A stretch of 64,000 nt of DNA from Thauera sp. K11 (GCF_002354895.1 NZ_CP023440.1:62001-126000), one strand, 5' to 3'. Shown: positions 17,494-31,299, counted from the stretch's first letter. Notes: generated by a model from the letters alone, not told the origin. Program-made: numbers and translations.

Positions 17494-17530
17494 CTTAGCG
17501 TACGATTTTTCCCTTTCGTGAGCCGACCCC
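17494..17530 (-). repeat. internal right-type Tn3 repeat (first)
   Basis: CTTAGCGTACGATTTTTCCC at the inner side and GACCCC at the outer end match the transposon's right repeat with several changes. With the left repeat it would bound a 4.8-kb unit (tnpA, tnpR, permease). The next five bases (GACTA) do not repeat TTAGA. Confidence 0.8.
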
Positions 17531-17549
17531 GACTACTGCACCCGATTCG

Positions 17550-18623
17550 CTATCGACGCACCAACCCCTCATACATCGCCACATAGCAACCAACGACGGC
17601 AGCCCTGGAATGATGGGCTCGCACGGTATGGGCGCCCCGCTCGGCAAGCCGATGCCAGGCAGTCGGCCCCGCCGTGAGCAATGACCGCAGACATCCTGCA
17701 AGTTCGTCGGGCCGACCCGTTGCAACAACGAGCCCATTGTCTTCCGCCTGAATCAACTCGCGAGCGCCTACCGTGTCGGTGGACACAACCGGCAGTCGAT
17801 GTGCCCAGGCCTCGAGAATGACATTGCCCAGCGGCTCATCGCGTGACGGGCAGATGAAGATATCGGCCAGATGAAAAATCGGCGTCGTCTGCATCTGCCA
17901 GCCGAGCCATCGTGTTCTGTGCTCGATACTTAGCGCCGCCGTTTGGCTTGCCAGCTTCGTGCATAGGGGTCCATCCCCGGCAATCACGAGAAAAAGGGGA
18001 CGTCCGCCGATATGAGTCGGCAACGCTGCAAACGCCTCAAGGAGGTCCGAGAAGCCCTTCTTGGGAATCAGGCGTCCGAGCGAGAAGAGCACGATGGCAT
18101 CGGCAGGAATTTCATACTGTTTGCGCAATGCGCCGATGAGGCTGGCCGGCGTGGGCGCAGGTGGCTCGACGAAGTTTCCAATACGATAGACGCGCTGAGC
18201 AGGCAGCCCTTCTCTGATCAGATAGTCGCACAGGGCCTTGCTGTTTCCGACCCAGGCATCGGCATGCCGATAATAGCCATCGATCTTGTAGAAGCCGCCC
18301 AGCCGAGCGACGTGAACAGCCGACGCACTGCGTGGAATGCGTGTCAGCCGCGTCGCCCGCCCCATGTAGGTTTGGACGATATCCGGCCGAAGACGATGAA
18401 TCAGCCGCCGAATCGAGACGACGGATGCAAGGTCCCATCCACTTCGCATGGGTACGCCCTGACATGTCAAATCGGACGGCAAGGTCTGCGCCACCATTGC
18501 ACCGGGGCGCGTTACGGCAACGACCTCCTGCCCTTCGAAATTTGACAACGCAGGGACAAATCGGGAGTAAAAGCTTTCTGCGCCGCCCAGTTCCCGACTG
18601 CCGATGATATGCAATGAACGCAT
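17550..18623 (-). CDS. family-4 type glycosyltransferase
   Basis: This 357-residue GT-B fold enzyme has an N-terminal acceptor domain beginning SRELGGAESFYSRF. The C-terminal nucleotide-sugar domain has FSLGRLIPKKGFSDLLEAF, AGDGPL and the EPLGNVILEAWAHRLPVVST block with the conserved Glu pair. Such enzymes add sugars to lipopolysaccharide or exopolysaccharide. It has no metal link and no partner genes here. It starts 20 bases beyond the internal repeat, so it was probably trapped from a chromosomal polysaccharide locus. Confidence 0.9.
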   Translation of the reverse strand: MRSLHIIGSRELGGAESFYSRFVPALSNFEGQEVVAVTRPGAMVAQTLPSDLTCQGVPMRSGWDLASVVSIRRLIHRLRPDIVQTYMGRATRLTRIPRSASAVHVARLGGFYKIDGYYRHADAWVGNSKALCDYLIREGLPAQRVYRIGNFVEPPAPTPASLIGALRKQYEIPADAIVLFSLGRLIPKKGFSDLLEAFAALPTHIGGRPLFLVIAGDGPLCTKLASQTAALSIEHRTRWLGWQMQTTPIFHLADIFICPSRDEPLGNVILEAWAHRLPVVSTDTVGARELIQAEDNGLVVATGRPDELAGCLRSLLTAGPTAWHRLAERGAHTVRAHHSRAAVVGCYVAMYEGLVRR

Positions 18624-18899
18624 GATTTGACGCCTGTGAAGTTATCTTTGGAACAATTGATTTGGGCAACGCGCGCGATGGGGCTTCGCTGTCGAGGCTG
18701 CTGCCGTACAGGCGCACAGTCGCAGCCTCAATCGCCCACGACGCCAAGGGGACGAGGCAGTACGCGGCACTGAACGGTGTGCATAAGGCGTGACCGGCCG
18801 CCCGGTGCCGGAAGCGACACCAGGGAGCGCAACAATGAATGCGGATCAGGCGGCTGCTCGAAACGTGCTCAGCACGTAGAGCGCAATGGGTGCGTCAAG

Positions 18900-19286
18900 T
18901 CATCGCAATCGGAACCATACGGTTGCCTCACCCCGCCCGGGGAGGGCAACCACGGCCACAAACTTCATGCCGGGGATGATCTTGAAGTGGCCTTGCACCT
19001 CGAATTTCTCCCCGGCGGGCAAGAGCGCGGTTTCGATCCTTTCCTTACCCGACAGCAAAGTGACTCTTGCGGCGCCTCCGGTGACGGCAACGCTCTTCCC
19101 ATGATCGCGAAGGTAGAGTTGCAGCAGGGTTCGCGTAGCCACGAGTTCATAGTCCACTTCATTGACTTCGGCCACCATGCCGCCATGTCGGGGCACATGG
19201 TCCTTGTCATGGTCATGCCCGCCTGCGGCGAAGACGCTGAAGGACACCAGGACGATCACCGTTGCAATGACAGAAGCGTGTTTCAT
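18900..19286 (-). CDS. periplasmic metal-operon protein of unknown function
   Basis: This 128-residue protein has a signal peptide (about residues 1-20, cleaved after AFA-like sequence). A His/Asp-rich segment (GGHDHDKDHVPRHGG) that could bind metal follows, then a beta-rich domain. It follows czcA on the same strand, about 90 bases downstream of its stop, so it is likely the last gene of the czc operon. Similar small proteins accompany czc and cus systems; the exact role is unknown. Confidence 0.7.
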   Translation of the reverse strand: MKHASVIATVIVLVSFSVFAAGGHDHDKDHVPRHGGMVAEVNEVDYELVATRTLLQLYLRDHGKSVAVTGGAARVTLLSGKERIETALLPAGEKFEVQGHFKIIPGMKFVAVVALPGRGEATVWFRLR

Positions 19287-19376
19287 GCGACCTCCATGAC
19301 GAAGGAGAGAACCGCGGGTGGATCGGGTCTATCGGGCGAAAGCGCAGCGGTCCGTACCCTTCCGCCCCACACAGGA

Positions 19377-22890
<3,514 letters not shown>

Positions 22891-22905
22891 GTCGGGGGCT
22901 CCCGG

Positions 22906-24495
22906 TCAGTGGTCGTGGCTGGCGCCGGCCTTGCCGAGCTCCGCCTTGATGACATAGCTGTTCTTCGCCGCGTAGCGCTCGCCCGCCTGCAGGCCTGCCA
23001 GCACCTCCACGTGTCGGCCGTCGCTGCGACCCAGTTCGAGCGGGCGCGCTTCGAAGGCGTCGCCGTAGCGGCCGAATACCACCTTCCAGTCGCGCAGATC
23101 CTGGACGGCGTCCACCGCGACCGCGACCGGCACCTTCGTTTCCGCGGCGACGACGGTGACGGACACCGGCAATCCCGGTCGCCAGACACCGGAGGGGTTC
23201 TGCACCACGATGCGGGCGATGCCAGTACGGGACTGCTCGCCGATCAGCGGGCTGATGAAGGTGACCCTGCCCGGCGCCGACGCGTCGAAGGCGCTGGCGC
23301 GGATCGTTACCGTCTGGCCTGCGGCGAGCGCACCCAGATCCTGCGCGGACACCGGCGCCTCCACCCATACCGACGACAGGTCCGAGACGGTGAAGACCGC
23401 GGCGTCCTCCTTGACCGCCTCGCCGACCGACAGGCGTTTGTCGGTCACGACCCCGTCGATCGGGGAGCGAAGCTCATAGCGCGTGAGTGCGCTGCCGCCC
23501 GAAGCAACGCTGCCCAGAGTGGCGAGCTTCTGTTGTGCGCTCTGTACGGCAATCTCGCCTTCCTGCATGACGGTGCGCGCCTGCAGCATGTCCTGCTCGG
23601 GCGAGATCTTCTCCTGCCACAACGTCCTTTCACGCTCGTAGGTGGTCCGCGCGAGTGCGAGACGACGCTGCGCGGCCAACAATTCGGTACGCTGGTCGGC
23701 GAGCAATTGACTGCTCAGCACGGCGAGCACCTGTCCCTTGCGCACACGTTCGCCTGCGCTGACCGCCACCGACTCCACCAGGCCGGCCAGCCGCGGGACG
23801 ACCTGCACGGTACGATCACTGTTGTAGCGCACCTCTCCCAGTAACTCGAGCGCTGTTCCGATCGTGGCCGGCCCCGCTTCGGCGAGCTCGATTCCGGCGC
23901 CCTGGAGCTGTGCATCGGTCATGGTGACGCGGGCCTCGACCTGTTCGTAGCCGAGCTGGTAGCGTTTTCCTTCGTAGTCCGCCTGTACCTTGACCGCAAA
24001 GGAGTGCGGCTCGGCCACGACCGCATCGCCCTTGAGGTAGTCCCCTTCCTTGATGAAGCTGAAACGTTGCGGCGACTGTCCCAACCGCTCGAGGACGAGC
24101 TGGATCTGGCTCTGCGCGACATCGAGCGGCTTGCCCTCCCAGTACGTGTAGAGCCGGAATTGAGGTTCCGCCCCGGTTTCGAAGATCGTCACCTCGATGC
24201 CGTAGCGGCCATCGGTGAGCAGCTTGCCGCCGTGTGGACCTTTGGCCGGTTCGGCGGCGGCCTCGTGGTGCTCTTCATCGGCATGCGAGGCATCGTCGGC
24301 GTGGTCGGTCGACTTGGCCTGACCGTGATGCTCCTCCTCGGCGTGCCCGGGCGCCTCCGGGTGGGCGGCATGCCCATGTTCGTCAGTGACGGCCTTGTTG
24401 CCATCGGTCGCAAGAATCGCTGCACCCAACGCGAGCCCGACGACGAGCACGGCGACGATCGCCCAGTGTGTGTTCTTCGGTTTGGTTTCTGCCAT
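22906..24495 (-). CDS. czcB: CzcB-type periplasmic adaptor
   Basis: This 529-residue membrane fusion protein has an N-terminal membrane anchor (about 12-31). A long His/Asp/Glu-rich segment follows (about 40-85) that could bind Zn or Cd, then the lipoyl, helical hairpin and beta-barrel domains (VVPRLAGLVESVAVSAGERV, then RSPIDGVVTDKRLSVGEAV). It links CzcA to the outer-membrane channel CzcC. The ATG 24495 is just downstream of the czcC stop. Confidence 0.93.
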   Translation of the reverse strand: MAETKPKNTHWAIVAVLVVGLALGAAILATDGNKAVTDEHGHAAHPEAPGHAEEEHHGQAKSTDHADDASHADEEHHEAAAEPAKGPHGGKLLTDGRYGIEVTIFETGAEPQFRLYTYWEGKPLDVAQSQIQLVLERLGQSPQRFSFIKEGDYLKGDAVVAEPHSFAVKVQADYEGKRYQLGYEQVEARVTMTDAQLQGAGIELAEAGPATIGTALELLGEVRYNSDRTVQVVPRLAGLVESVAVSAGERVRKGQVLAVLSSQLLADQRTELLAAQRRLALARTTYERERTLWQEKISPEQDMLQARTVMQEGEIAVQSAQQKLATLGSVASGGSALTRYELRSPIDGVVTDKRLSVGEAVKEDAAVFTVSDLSSVWVEAPVSAQDLGALAAGQTVTIRASAFDASAPGRVTFISPLIGEQSRTGIARIVVQNPSGVWRPGLPVSVTVVAAETKVPVAVAVDAVQDLRDWKVVFGRYGDAFEARPLELGRSDGRHVEVLAGLQAGERYAAKNSYVIKAELGKAGASHDH

Positions 24496-24496
24496 T

Positions 24497-25843
24497 TCAC
24501 TCTCCAGTGCGCCGGACCGTTGCCGGCGCGAGCGGGGTTTCGGTTGATTCGTCGAGGCCGAGCAGCCGGTCGAGGTCCGCGCGGGCGCGGTGGGTATCGG
24601 CCAGGGTGCGCAGGTACTGGCTGCGGGCCTGCAGCAGCGTGCGCTGCGCATCGAGCGCTTCGAGGAAGCTGAACTTCCCCAGTTCGAAGCCCTTCGCCGC
24701 CGCGTCGTAGGCACTTTGGGCGCCGGGCAGCACCTGCTCGGCGAAGAGCTGGGCTTCCTGGCGTAGCGACGCCAGGCGCGCACGGGTCTCCCGCGCTTCG
24801 GCCGACACCTGCAACTGGCTGGCGGAGAGTCCTTCCCGAGCCTTCTCCTCGCGCTTGAGCGCCTCGAGCAGGTTGCCCCGATTCGTATCGAAGATCGGCA
24901 GCGGGACGGACAGGCCGACGATGGCCTGGTTGCGCCCCAACTCTTCAGACCGCTTCGCCCCCAGGCTGACGGTGATGTCCGGGATTCGGCGCGCCTTCTC
25001 GAGTTCCGTCAGCGCCTGCCGTCGGTCGATCTCCAGTCGGGCGCGGCGCAGGGCCGGCGCGTTGTCGAGCGAGCGCTCGAGATCGGCCATCGACGGGACC
25101 GCGGGCAACGCATCGAGCTGGGCGTCCAGCCTCCACGACAGGCCGCCGGGCTCGCCGAGCAAGGCCGCCAGCCGCGCCTGCGCACCGACCCACTCACTGC
25201 GCGCCTGACTCAGTTCGACCTGTACGCCCGCTTGCGCAACGTGGGCCTTGGTCTCCTCGATGGGCGCCACCTTGCCGGCCTTGACGCGCTGGCCGGCGGC
25301 CCGGCTTGCCCGCTGGGCAAGCTCCATGGCCTGCTCGGCCAGGCGCACGCGCTCCTGTGCGGTCAGCGCGTCGTAATACGCGGAGGTGACGGACGCGCGG
25401 ATCGCGAGTCGCCTTGCCGTGAGTTCCTCGGCGGCGATGTCGTGGCCGCGCTCGGCCGCCAGCATGCGCGCCGCGCGTTTGCCGCCCAGCTCGATCGTCT
25501 GGTTGAGCTGGAGCGTCGTCGTCCGCGTCTGACGCTGGGTGTCCTCAAGCAGGTAGGCGATTTCGGGGTTGGGGCGGCTGTGCGCTTGCTGGCTCGCGCC
25601 GGCCATCGCCTCCACCTCGAGCCGCGATGCGGCCAGTTCCGGGTTCTGCGCGTGGGCCAGCGCGAGCGCTTGGCCTAGCGACAGGGTGCCACTCACTGCC
25701 GCGTCGCCGGCTGCCGGCTGCGAACGCCATGCTGGCGCTGGCGCGGCCGGCGCGGAAGTGGGCGGGTTCTGCGCCCACGTCATGAGGGGAAAGCACAGTG
25801 CGACGCACAGGCCGATGCCGCGCGAAGGGTCGATCTTCGTCAT
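24497..25843 (-). CDS. czcC: CzcC-type outer-membrane channel
   Basis: This 448-residue TolC-family protein has a signal peptide (about 1-24) and two outer-membrane-efflux repeats (LGQALALAHAQNPELAASRL in the first; LGKFSFLEALDAQRTLLQAR in the second). It forms the exit duct of the CzcCBA pump. It is the first structural gene of the czcCBA run, about 140 bases after the czcI-like gene. Confidence 0.93.
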   Translation of the reverse strand: MTKIDPSRGIGLCVALCFPLMTWAQNPPTSAPAAPAPAWRSQPAAGDAAVSGTLSLGQALALAHAQNPELAASRLEVEAMAGASQQAHSRPNPEIAYLLEDTQRQTRTTTLQLNQTIELGGKRAARMLAAERGHDIAAEELTARRLAIRASVTSAYYDALTAQERVRLAEQAMELAQRASRAAGQRVKAGKVAPIEETKAHVAQAGVQVELSQARSEWVGAQARLAALLGEPGGLSWRLDAQLDALPAVPSMADLERSLDNAPALRRARLEIDRRQALTELEKARRIPDITVSLGAKRSEELGRNQAIVGLSVPLPIFDTNRGNLLEALKREEKAREGLSASQLQVSAEARETRARLASLRQEAQLFAEQVLPGAQSAYDAAAKGFELGKFSFLEALDAQRTLLQARSQYLRTLADTHRARADLDRLLGLDESTETPLAPATVRRTGE

Positions 25844-25983
25844 TGAGTCCTCGTCTGGACGGCGTCAGGCTCGCTCGGGCAATGCGCCCGGCGAGACGGA
25901 TCAAAAGGAAACCGACGAGGGCGGCCACGCGACCGGTGCTCAACCGATGCGTGGATCCATGAAACCCGAACTCGTCGGCGGAA

Positions 25984-26343
25984 TCAGACGAGGAGGGATG
26001 CGGGCGGGCGAAGGAGGTTGTCCGGCGGCGGCTCGGACAGCGGGGAGCGATAGGGACTGTCGCCCGAGCGGTCCGGGAAGACCTCGAGACTGTGCGTGGC
26101 GGCAAACAGGGCGTGCGGGCTATGGCTGTGGTCGTGATCGGCGCTGCAACTGGCGTCACACGCCTTGCTCGTCCCGTGATCCGAGCGCTCGGTGCCGTCA
26201 CGGTCCGCATGATCGTGCGTGTGATGACCCAGATGAGCGCGCTTCAGGGAACCGCCTTCGTGCGAGCAAAATGCCGCCACGGCCGCGGTGCTCCACTGCA
26301 GCGGCAGAAAAAACACGAGGAGGACGATCAGAAGCTTGCGCAC
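25984..26343 (-). CDS. czcI: CzcI-like periplasmic protein
   Basis: This 119-residue protein has a signal peptide (LLIVLLVFFLPLQWSTAAVA) and many His, Asp and Cys residues in the middle (HHTHDHADRD, CDASCSADHDHSHSPH). It resembles CzcI, a small regulator-like protein encoded just upstream of czcC in Cupriavidus czc operons. The His/Cys cluster suggests metal binding in the periplasm. Confidence 0.75.
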   Translation of the reverse strand: MRKLLIVLLVFFLPLQWSTAAVAAFCSHEGGSLKRAHLGHHTHDHADRDGTERSDHGTSKACDASCSADHDHSHSPHALFAATHSLEVFPDRSGDSPYRSPLSEPPPDNLLRPPASLLV

Positions 26344-26412
26344 GCACCGATTCTACAGGAGGTCTCAGGGTTGGAAATGGGGTGGCATCAATCCGTGGCG
26401 CGAACTGGAGGC

Positions 26413-26745
26413 TCAGTTCGCGCCATAGAGTTCCTCCATGTAAGCGCGCTCGGCAGGCGTCACGTTCTTGAGTTCCTGCAGGACCTGCTCTCGCGTTTTG
26501 CCGGGGCCCGCGTTCGTATCCGGCATCGGCAGATCACGCAGGAAAGATTCGTAACTTCCGTCTGCCTTGGCCTGCGCAAGCTCGCGCATCACGTCAGCGC
26601 GGGTCTTGGTGCTTTCACCATGGTCGGGATGAAACGTCCAGCCCACCTCGGTCGTCGTGCGATGCCAGACGTCCGCGTACGAGACGGTGGGGGCGACCAG
26701 AAGGCTGGCGATGAGCGCAGTGGAAGTGAGTATGCGAGCGACCAT
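26413..26745 (-). CDS. small periplasmic protein, DUF4148-like
   Basis: This 110-residue protein has a signal peptide (about 1-24, ending VSYA) and the repeated pattern TKTRADVMRELAQAKADG and KTREQVLQEL typical of DUF4148-like proteins. These are often found near metal-responsive two-component systems. It is divergent from czcR and could share its control. Confidence 0.7.
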   Translation of the reverse strand: MVARILTSTALIASLLVAPTVSYADVWHRTTTEVGWTFHPDHGESTKTRADVMRELAQAKADGSYESFLRDLPMPDTNAGPGKTREQVLQELKNVTPAERAYMEELYGAN

Positions 26746-26913
26746 GATGGAACTCCTGTCGAATCATCCGTGACGCCAGACCGGTTTGGGCCTGCCGATG
26801 CCTTGAGGGTGAAGGCATGAATCGACTATACGAAGGCCGCTTCGTCAATTTGCGAACTGCCGCATTACGTTTTTGTAATGTCCGGCTCAGCCGGTTCTTG
26901 ACATAATTCGATC

Positions 26914-27603
26914 ATGAAAGTCCTGGTGATTGAAGACGAGCCCAAGCTTGCCGACTATCTTCGCAAGGCCTTGTCGGAGAGCAGCTACGTTGTCGATGTC
27001 GCCAATGACGGGGCCACCGGACTGCACTTCGCCCGCGAAGGGCAATACGATCTGATCCTGCTGGATGTCATGCTGCCGGTCGTCGACGGCTTCGGCGTCC
27101 TGAACGAACTGCGCAAGAGTAATCAGGTTCCGGTCCTCATGCTGACGGCGCGCGACAGGATCGAAGACCGGGTACGGGGGCTACAGGACGGCGCCGACGA
27201 TTACCTCGGCAAACCGTTTGCGCTGTCCGAACTGCTCGCGCGGGTGCAGGCCTTGATGCGCCGGGGTGCCCTTTCCGCGTCACCCGCGGCGGAACTCAAC
27301 ATGCTTCGCCTCGAAGACCTCGAACTCGACCTGATGCGCCGCAGGGCGACCCGCGGCGGGCTGCGGCTGGAGCTGACCGCCAAGGAGTTCACGCTACTGA
27401 CGTTGCTGCTGCGCCGGCAGGGGGAGGTCCTCTCCCGCACCGTCCTGGCCGAGCAGGTCTGGGACATGAATTTCGACAGCAATACCAATGTCGTCGAAGT
27501 CGCCGTTCGCCGCCTGCGCGGGAAACTGGACGATCCCTTCGACCGGAAGCTTCTGCACACGGTCCGGGGGATGGGCTACGTGCTCGAAAGCCGGGAAGAA
27601 TGA
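26914..27603 (+). CDS. czcR: CzcR-type response regulator
   Basis: This 229-residue OmpR-family regulator has a receiver domain (acidic pocket EDEPKL, phospho-Asp in LLDVMLP, Lys in KPFALSE) and a C-terminal winged helix ([20 protein letters not shown], then [14 protein letters not shown]). It should activate the czc genes when phosphorylated by the partner kinase. It overlaps czcS by four bases. Confidence 0.93.
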   Translation: MKVLVIEDEPKLADYLRKALSESSYVVDVANDGATGLHFAREGQYDLILLDVMLPVVDGFGVLNELRKSNQVPVLMLTARDRIEDRVRGLQDGADDYLGKPFALSELLARVQALMRRGALSASPAAELNMLRLEDLELDLMRRRATRGGLRLELTAKEFTLLTLLLRRQGEVLSRTVLAEQVWDMNFDSNTNVVEVAVRRLRGKLDDPFDRKLLHTVRGMGYVLESREE

Positions 27604-28943
27604 AACCGGCGGCCCCTCGTTCGCTGCGCCGGTGGCTCTCGCGAGGGCTTGCCCTCCTGACCCTCGTCGGCTTGGGTCTGGTCTGCGCAGCCGTGTATGT
27701 GGCCACACACTTGAGTCTGGCGTCCCGGCAGGCGGTTTCGCTCGAGCAACATCGTCAGGTGATTGAACATCTCGTTGAAGAGCTTACGACCCCGGGCGAC
27801 CTGGCCATCTTGCGTCACAAGCTCGACGACTTTTTTGCCGGTCGATCCGATCTGCGCTTGCGCCTGCGCTCCGCATCGGGCCAGTGGGTCTACGGCGCCG
27901 ATGATCGAGGCCTCCTCATGCTCGCAAACGAGAAGCGGGTGGTCTTCGAGATCGCTTCTCCAACACATCCCTTCGCCCTGATGCAGGCAGAACTGACGTT
28001 GGACGTTTCATCCGACGATCAGTTGCTGCGCGGACTTGCATGGACACTGGCCGCCTGCGCCTTGACAGGCACGATCGCGATTTCATTGGGAGGAGCGTGG
28101 CTGGTGCGTCGAGCGCTCGAGCCGGTCAACGAACTGGCGCAACAGGCGATGCGTCTCGTGCCCGAACGGCTCGCAGAACGGCTCGACGGCGCCGCGCAGG
28201 CAGAGGAAGTGCAGCCGCTGGTTCAGCAGTTCAACGCCGTGCTCGAACGCTTGCAGGGAGCGTACATCCAATTGGAAGGTTTCAACGCAGACGTCGCACA
28301 CGAACTGCGAACCCCCTTGACGACGCTGATAGGGCAGACGGAACTGGCGCTGAAGGGCAAAGGTGACGCGGCTGAGCTTCGCGACATCATGGGTTCAAAC
28401 CTCGAAGAGCTACACCGTCTTTCGAGTCTCGTGCACGACATGCTGTTCCTGTCCAATGCGGACCGGGGCGTCAAGGCACGCACCCGCACGATCAGCAGTC
28501 TTGCCGCGCTTGCGCGTGAAGTCGCCGAGTACCATGAGGCCCCGCTGCTCGAGGCGCGGCTCACGATCGGGATCATTGGCGATGCCGTAGCGTGCGTCGA
28601 TGGTCGTCTCGTTCGGCAGGCGCTGTCGAATCTTTTGTCGAATGCCACCCGATACGCGCAACCTGGCACGACGATCGAGGTCGATATCCACGAAGCGGCG
28701 CCGGGAGAAGTCGCGTTATCCGTTACCAATACGGGTCCCGAGATTGCCGAAGAGCACCTTTCTCGCCTCTTTGACCGTTTCTACCGGGTCGATACTGCGC
28801 GCAAGCATGGCGAGGATAACAACTATGGCTTGGGCCTTGCGATTGTTGCCGCGATCGCGCGCATGCATGGGGGGCGGACGTTTGCTCGTTCCTCTCAGGG
28901 AATGACGACGATCGGATTCTCGGTTCCGTACAGCGACCGGTAG
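27600..28943 (+). CDS. czcS: CzcS-type sensor histidine kinase
   Basis: This 447-residue membrane kinase has two membrane segments (about 14-37 and 147-168) around a periplasmic sensor domain. A HAMP linker follows, then the phospho-acceptor box [20 protein letters not shown] and the ATP-binding N, G1 and G2 boxes ([23 protein letters not shown]). It senses periplasmic metal and signals to CzcR; the two genes overlap (ATGA). Confidence 0.93.
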   Translation: MKPAAPRSLRRWLSRGLALLTLVGLGLVCAAVYVATHLSLASRQAVSLEQHRQVIEHLVEELTTPGDLAILRHKLDDFFAGRSDLRLRLRSASGQWVYGADDRGLLMLANEKRVVFEIASPTHPFALMQAELTLDVSSDDQLLRGLAWTLAACALTGTIAISLGGAWLVRRALEPVNELAQQAMRLVPERLAERLDGAAQAEEVQPLVQQFNAVLERLQGAYIQLEGFNADVAHELRTPLTTLIGQTELALKGKGDAAELRDIMGSNLEELHRLSSLVHDMLFLSNADRGVKARTRTISSLAALAREVAEYHEAPLLEARLTIGIIGDAVACVDGRLVRQALSNLLSNATRYAQPGTTIEVDIHEAAPGEVALSVTNTGPEIAEEHLSRLFDRFYRVDTARKHGEDNNYGLGLAIVAAIARMHGGRTFARSSQGMTTIGFSVPYSDR

Positions 28944-29014
28944 CGTTGGTCAGCGCCCGTTTCGCAGCGGCTGCTCGCATGCACGATACTTCTCCTCCAC
29001 CGATGTTCCGTCCC

Positions 29015-31249
29015 TCAGTCCGTGCGTTCGGTCGGGCGCAAGAGGCGCAGGCCGTTGAACACGACGAGCAGGCTCGCGCCCATATCGGCAAACACGGCCA
29101 TCCACATCGTGGCCGACCCCAGAAGAGCGAGCACCAGAAAAACGCTCTTGATGCCGAGCGCCAGGGTAATGTTCTGCCACAGTACCGAATGCGTGCGCCG
29201 CGACAAACGGATCGTCTCGGGGATACGGCGCAGATCGTCGTTCATGATCACGATGTCAGCCGCCTCCATCGCCGTATCGGTGCCCGCCGCGCCCATGGCG
29301 ATCCCCATGTCGGCCTGAGCAAGTGCCGGCGCATCGTTAATGCCGTCCCCTGTCATTGCCGTAGGACCATATTGGCGCTGCAGGTCGCGAATCGCAGCGA
29401 GTTTGTCTTCAGGCAGTAGATTGCCGCGGGCATCCTCGATACCGGCCTGCGCGGCAATCGACCGTGCGGTCGCTTCATTGTCGCCGGTCAGCATCACCGG
29501 GGTGACCCCCAGCGCACGCAATTCGGCAATGGCAGTCCGGGACGATGCCTTGATCGTGTCCGCGACCGCGAACAGGCCCAGCACCTTCGTCGACGAGGCC
29601 AGCAGCGTGACAGTGCGTCCTTGCGATTCGTGCTCCGCCAGCCGTGCCTCGAGTTCAGCACTGCACTGGCCGCGATCTTCGATCAAACGGTGGTTACCCA
29701 GAGCATGGACGTCGTCGCCGACGCGCCCCTGAACACCGCGCCCCGCAAGGGCATTGAATTCGTCGACGGCCTCCAGCGGGTGATCGAGCCCGGCCGCAAT
29801 GGCTTTCGAGACCGGATGGTCCGAGTGGGCGGCAAGGCTTGCGGCAAGGCTCCCGGTTCGCTGCTCGGTATGGTCGGCGGCGATGGCGTCGAAGGCCACG
29901 AGGCGTGGCTTGCCTTCGGTCACGGTGCCGGTCTTGTCAAGCGCGATCGCCTTGATCTTGCGCGCATCCTCGAGGTACGTTCCACCCTTGATCAGAATGC
30001 CCCGTCGTGCAGCCGCGGTGAGCCCGCTCACGACGGTCACCGGTGTGGAGATGACCAGCGCGCAGGGACAGGCGATGACGAGCAGGACCAGCGCCTTGTA
30101 GAGCGCATCAAGCCATGGCCAGCCGAATCCCAATGGTCCGACGATCGCCACCGCCAGCGCGATCACGAAGATGGCGGGCGTGTAGATCGCCGCGAAACGG
30201 TCGACGAATCGCTGCGTGGGCGCCCGCGTGCTCTGTGCTTCTTCCACAGCATGAATGATGCGTGCCAGCGTCGTATTGCTCGCCACGGCCGTCACGCGAC
30301 ATTCGAGCAACCCGGTTTCATTGATCGTCCCGGCAAAGACGAGATCGCCGGGTTGCTTGTCGACGGGAATACTTTCGCCCGTGACCGGCGCCTGGTTGAT
30401 CGCACTGTTTCCGACGGTCACGACACCATCAAGTGGCACACGCTCGCCGGGTTTCACGCGAATGATGGCCTCCAGGTGCACCGAGGCCGCCGCGACGCGC
30501 ACCCAACTTCCGTCCGCCTGCCTCACCTCGGCTTCGTCAGGGGCCAGGGCCATCAGGCTCGTGATCGCATTGCGTGCCTGGTCGACCGCGCGCGCCTCGA
30601 TCAACTCGGCGATGGCATAGAGCGCCATGACCATGGCCGCCTCGGGCCACTGGCCAATCACGAATGCGCCCGTGACGGCGACGGACATCAGGGCATTGAT
30701 GTTCAGGCGAGCACGACTGAGCGCGACGAGCCCCTTCTTATAAACGCTCAAACCCGACAAGCCGATTGCCGCAGCAGCAAGGGCCATACCCACGACCTTG
30801 ACCAGGAGGGTTGCCGGTGCAAGGTAGGCCAATGCTTCAGCGCCCACCGCCAAGATCAGGGCACCCATCAGCCGCGCGAGCCCAGCTCCGATTCGCCGAT
30901 CGTCGTCAGCGGACTCGGCTTGCAACGTCTGGCCAGACTGCCCCGCATCGACGAGATTGATCTCGAAGCCCGCCGCACGTATTGCATCTTGTGCCTGTTG
31001 CTGCCCGGCCGCGCCGGCCGTGATCATAAGCGTGCGCGTACCCAGCGCGAAGCCAAGCCGGCGAACCCCGACGACCGACGACAGCGCCTGCCTGATCTCC
31101 ATCTCTTCGGTAGCGCAATCCATTGCCGGAATGCGATAAACCGTATTCTCGGCCGCCGCGCCGGGCAAAAGCTCCTGCGACGGCGTCGCGTCCTGCGCGC
31201 ATGCACCCCCGACATTGCAGAGCTGGGTATCTTCAGTCACTTTGTTCAT
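29015..31249 (-). CDS. cadA: CadA/ZntA-type Cd/Zn/Pb-exporting P1B-ATPase
   Basis: This 744-residue pump has one N-terminal HMA-like domain (MDCATEEMEIRQALS). Membrane segments follow, with the CPC ion-path motif (VIACPCALVISTP), the phosphorylation site DKTGTVTEG, the HP locus HSDHPVSKAIA and the hinge TGDGINDAPALA. It exports Cd, Zn or Pb from the cytoplasm. ATG 31249 was chosen for its GGAG site. A MerR-type operator lies 27-50 bases upstream and points towards this gene. It converges on czcS. Confidence 0.95.
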   Translation of the reverse strand: MNKVTEDTQLCNVGGACAQDATPSQELLPGAAAENTVYRIPAMDCATEEMEIRQALSSVVGVRRLGFALGTRTLMITAGAAGQQQAQDAIRAAGFEINLVDAGQSGQTLQAESADDDRRIGAGLARLMGALILAVGAEALAYLAPATLLVKVVGMALAAAAIGLSGLSVYKKGLVALSRARLNINALMSVAVTGAFVIGQWPEAAMVMALYAIAELIEARAVDQARNAITSLMALAPDEAEVRQADGSWVRVAAASVHLEAIIRVKPGERVPLDGVVTVGNSAINQAPVTGESIPVDKQPGDLVFAGTINETGLLECRVTAVASNTTLARIIHAVEEAQSTRAPTQRFVDRFAAIYTPAIFVIALAVAIVGPLGFGWPWLDALYKALVLLVIACPCALVISTPVTVVSGLTAAARRGILIKGGTYLEDARKIKAIALDKTGTVTEGKPRLVAFDAIAADHTEQRTGSLAASLAAHSDHPVSKAIAAGLDHPLEAVDEFNALAGRGVQGRVGDDVHALGNHRLIEDRGQCSAELEARLAEHESQGRTVTLLASSTKVLGLFAVADTIKASSRTAIAELRALGVTPVMLTGDNEATARSIAAQAGIEDARGNLLPEDKLAAIRDLQRQYGPTAMTGDGINDAPALAQADMGIAMGAAGTDTAMEAADIVIMNDDLRRIPETIRLSRRTHSVLWQNITLALGIKSVFLVLALLGSATMWMAVFADMGASLLVVFNGLRLLRPTERTD

Positions 31250-31275
31250 GATCACGCTCCTTGACGCCATTGAAA

Positions 31276-31299
31276 ACCCTGTAGTGACCACAGAGTCAA
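31276..31299 (-). promoter_or_regulatory. CadR/MerR-type promoter-operator of cadA
   Basis: ACCCTGTAGTGACCACAGAGT is an imperfect inverted repeat overlapping a minus-strand -35-like TTGACT (31294-31299). This is the over-spaced arrangement activated by MerR-family regulators. It faces cadA. Confidence 0.8.

Noticed and set aside
12755..17530. Inner 4.8-kb unit as the currently mobile transposon
   Set aside because: The five bases after 17530 (GACTA) do not match TTAGA on the left, while those after 33336 do. The outer unit is the one that inserted here.
18112..18747. Minus-strand frame upstream of the glycosyltransferase as a second sugar gene
   Set aside because: The sensible part is only about 45 residues and then overlaps the glycosyltransferase in another frame; no family could be named.
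29621..31264. 547-codon plus-strand open frame
   Set aside because: It is antisense to cadA, whose motifs are complete and convincing.
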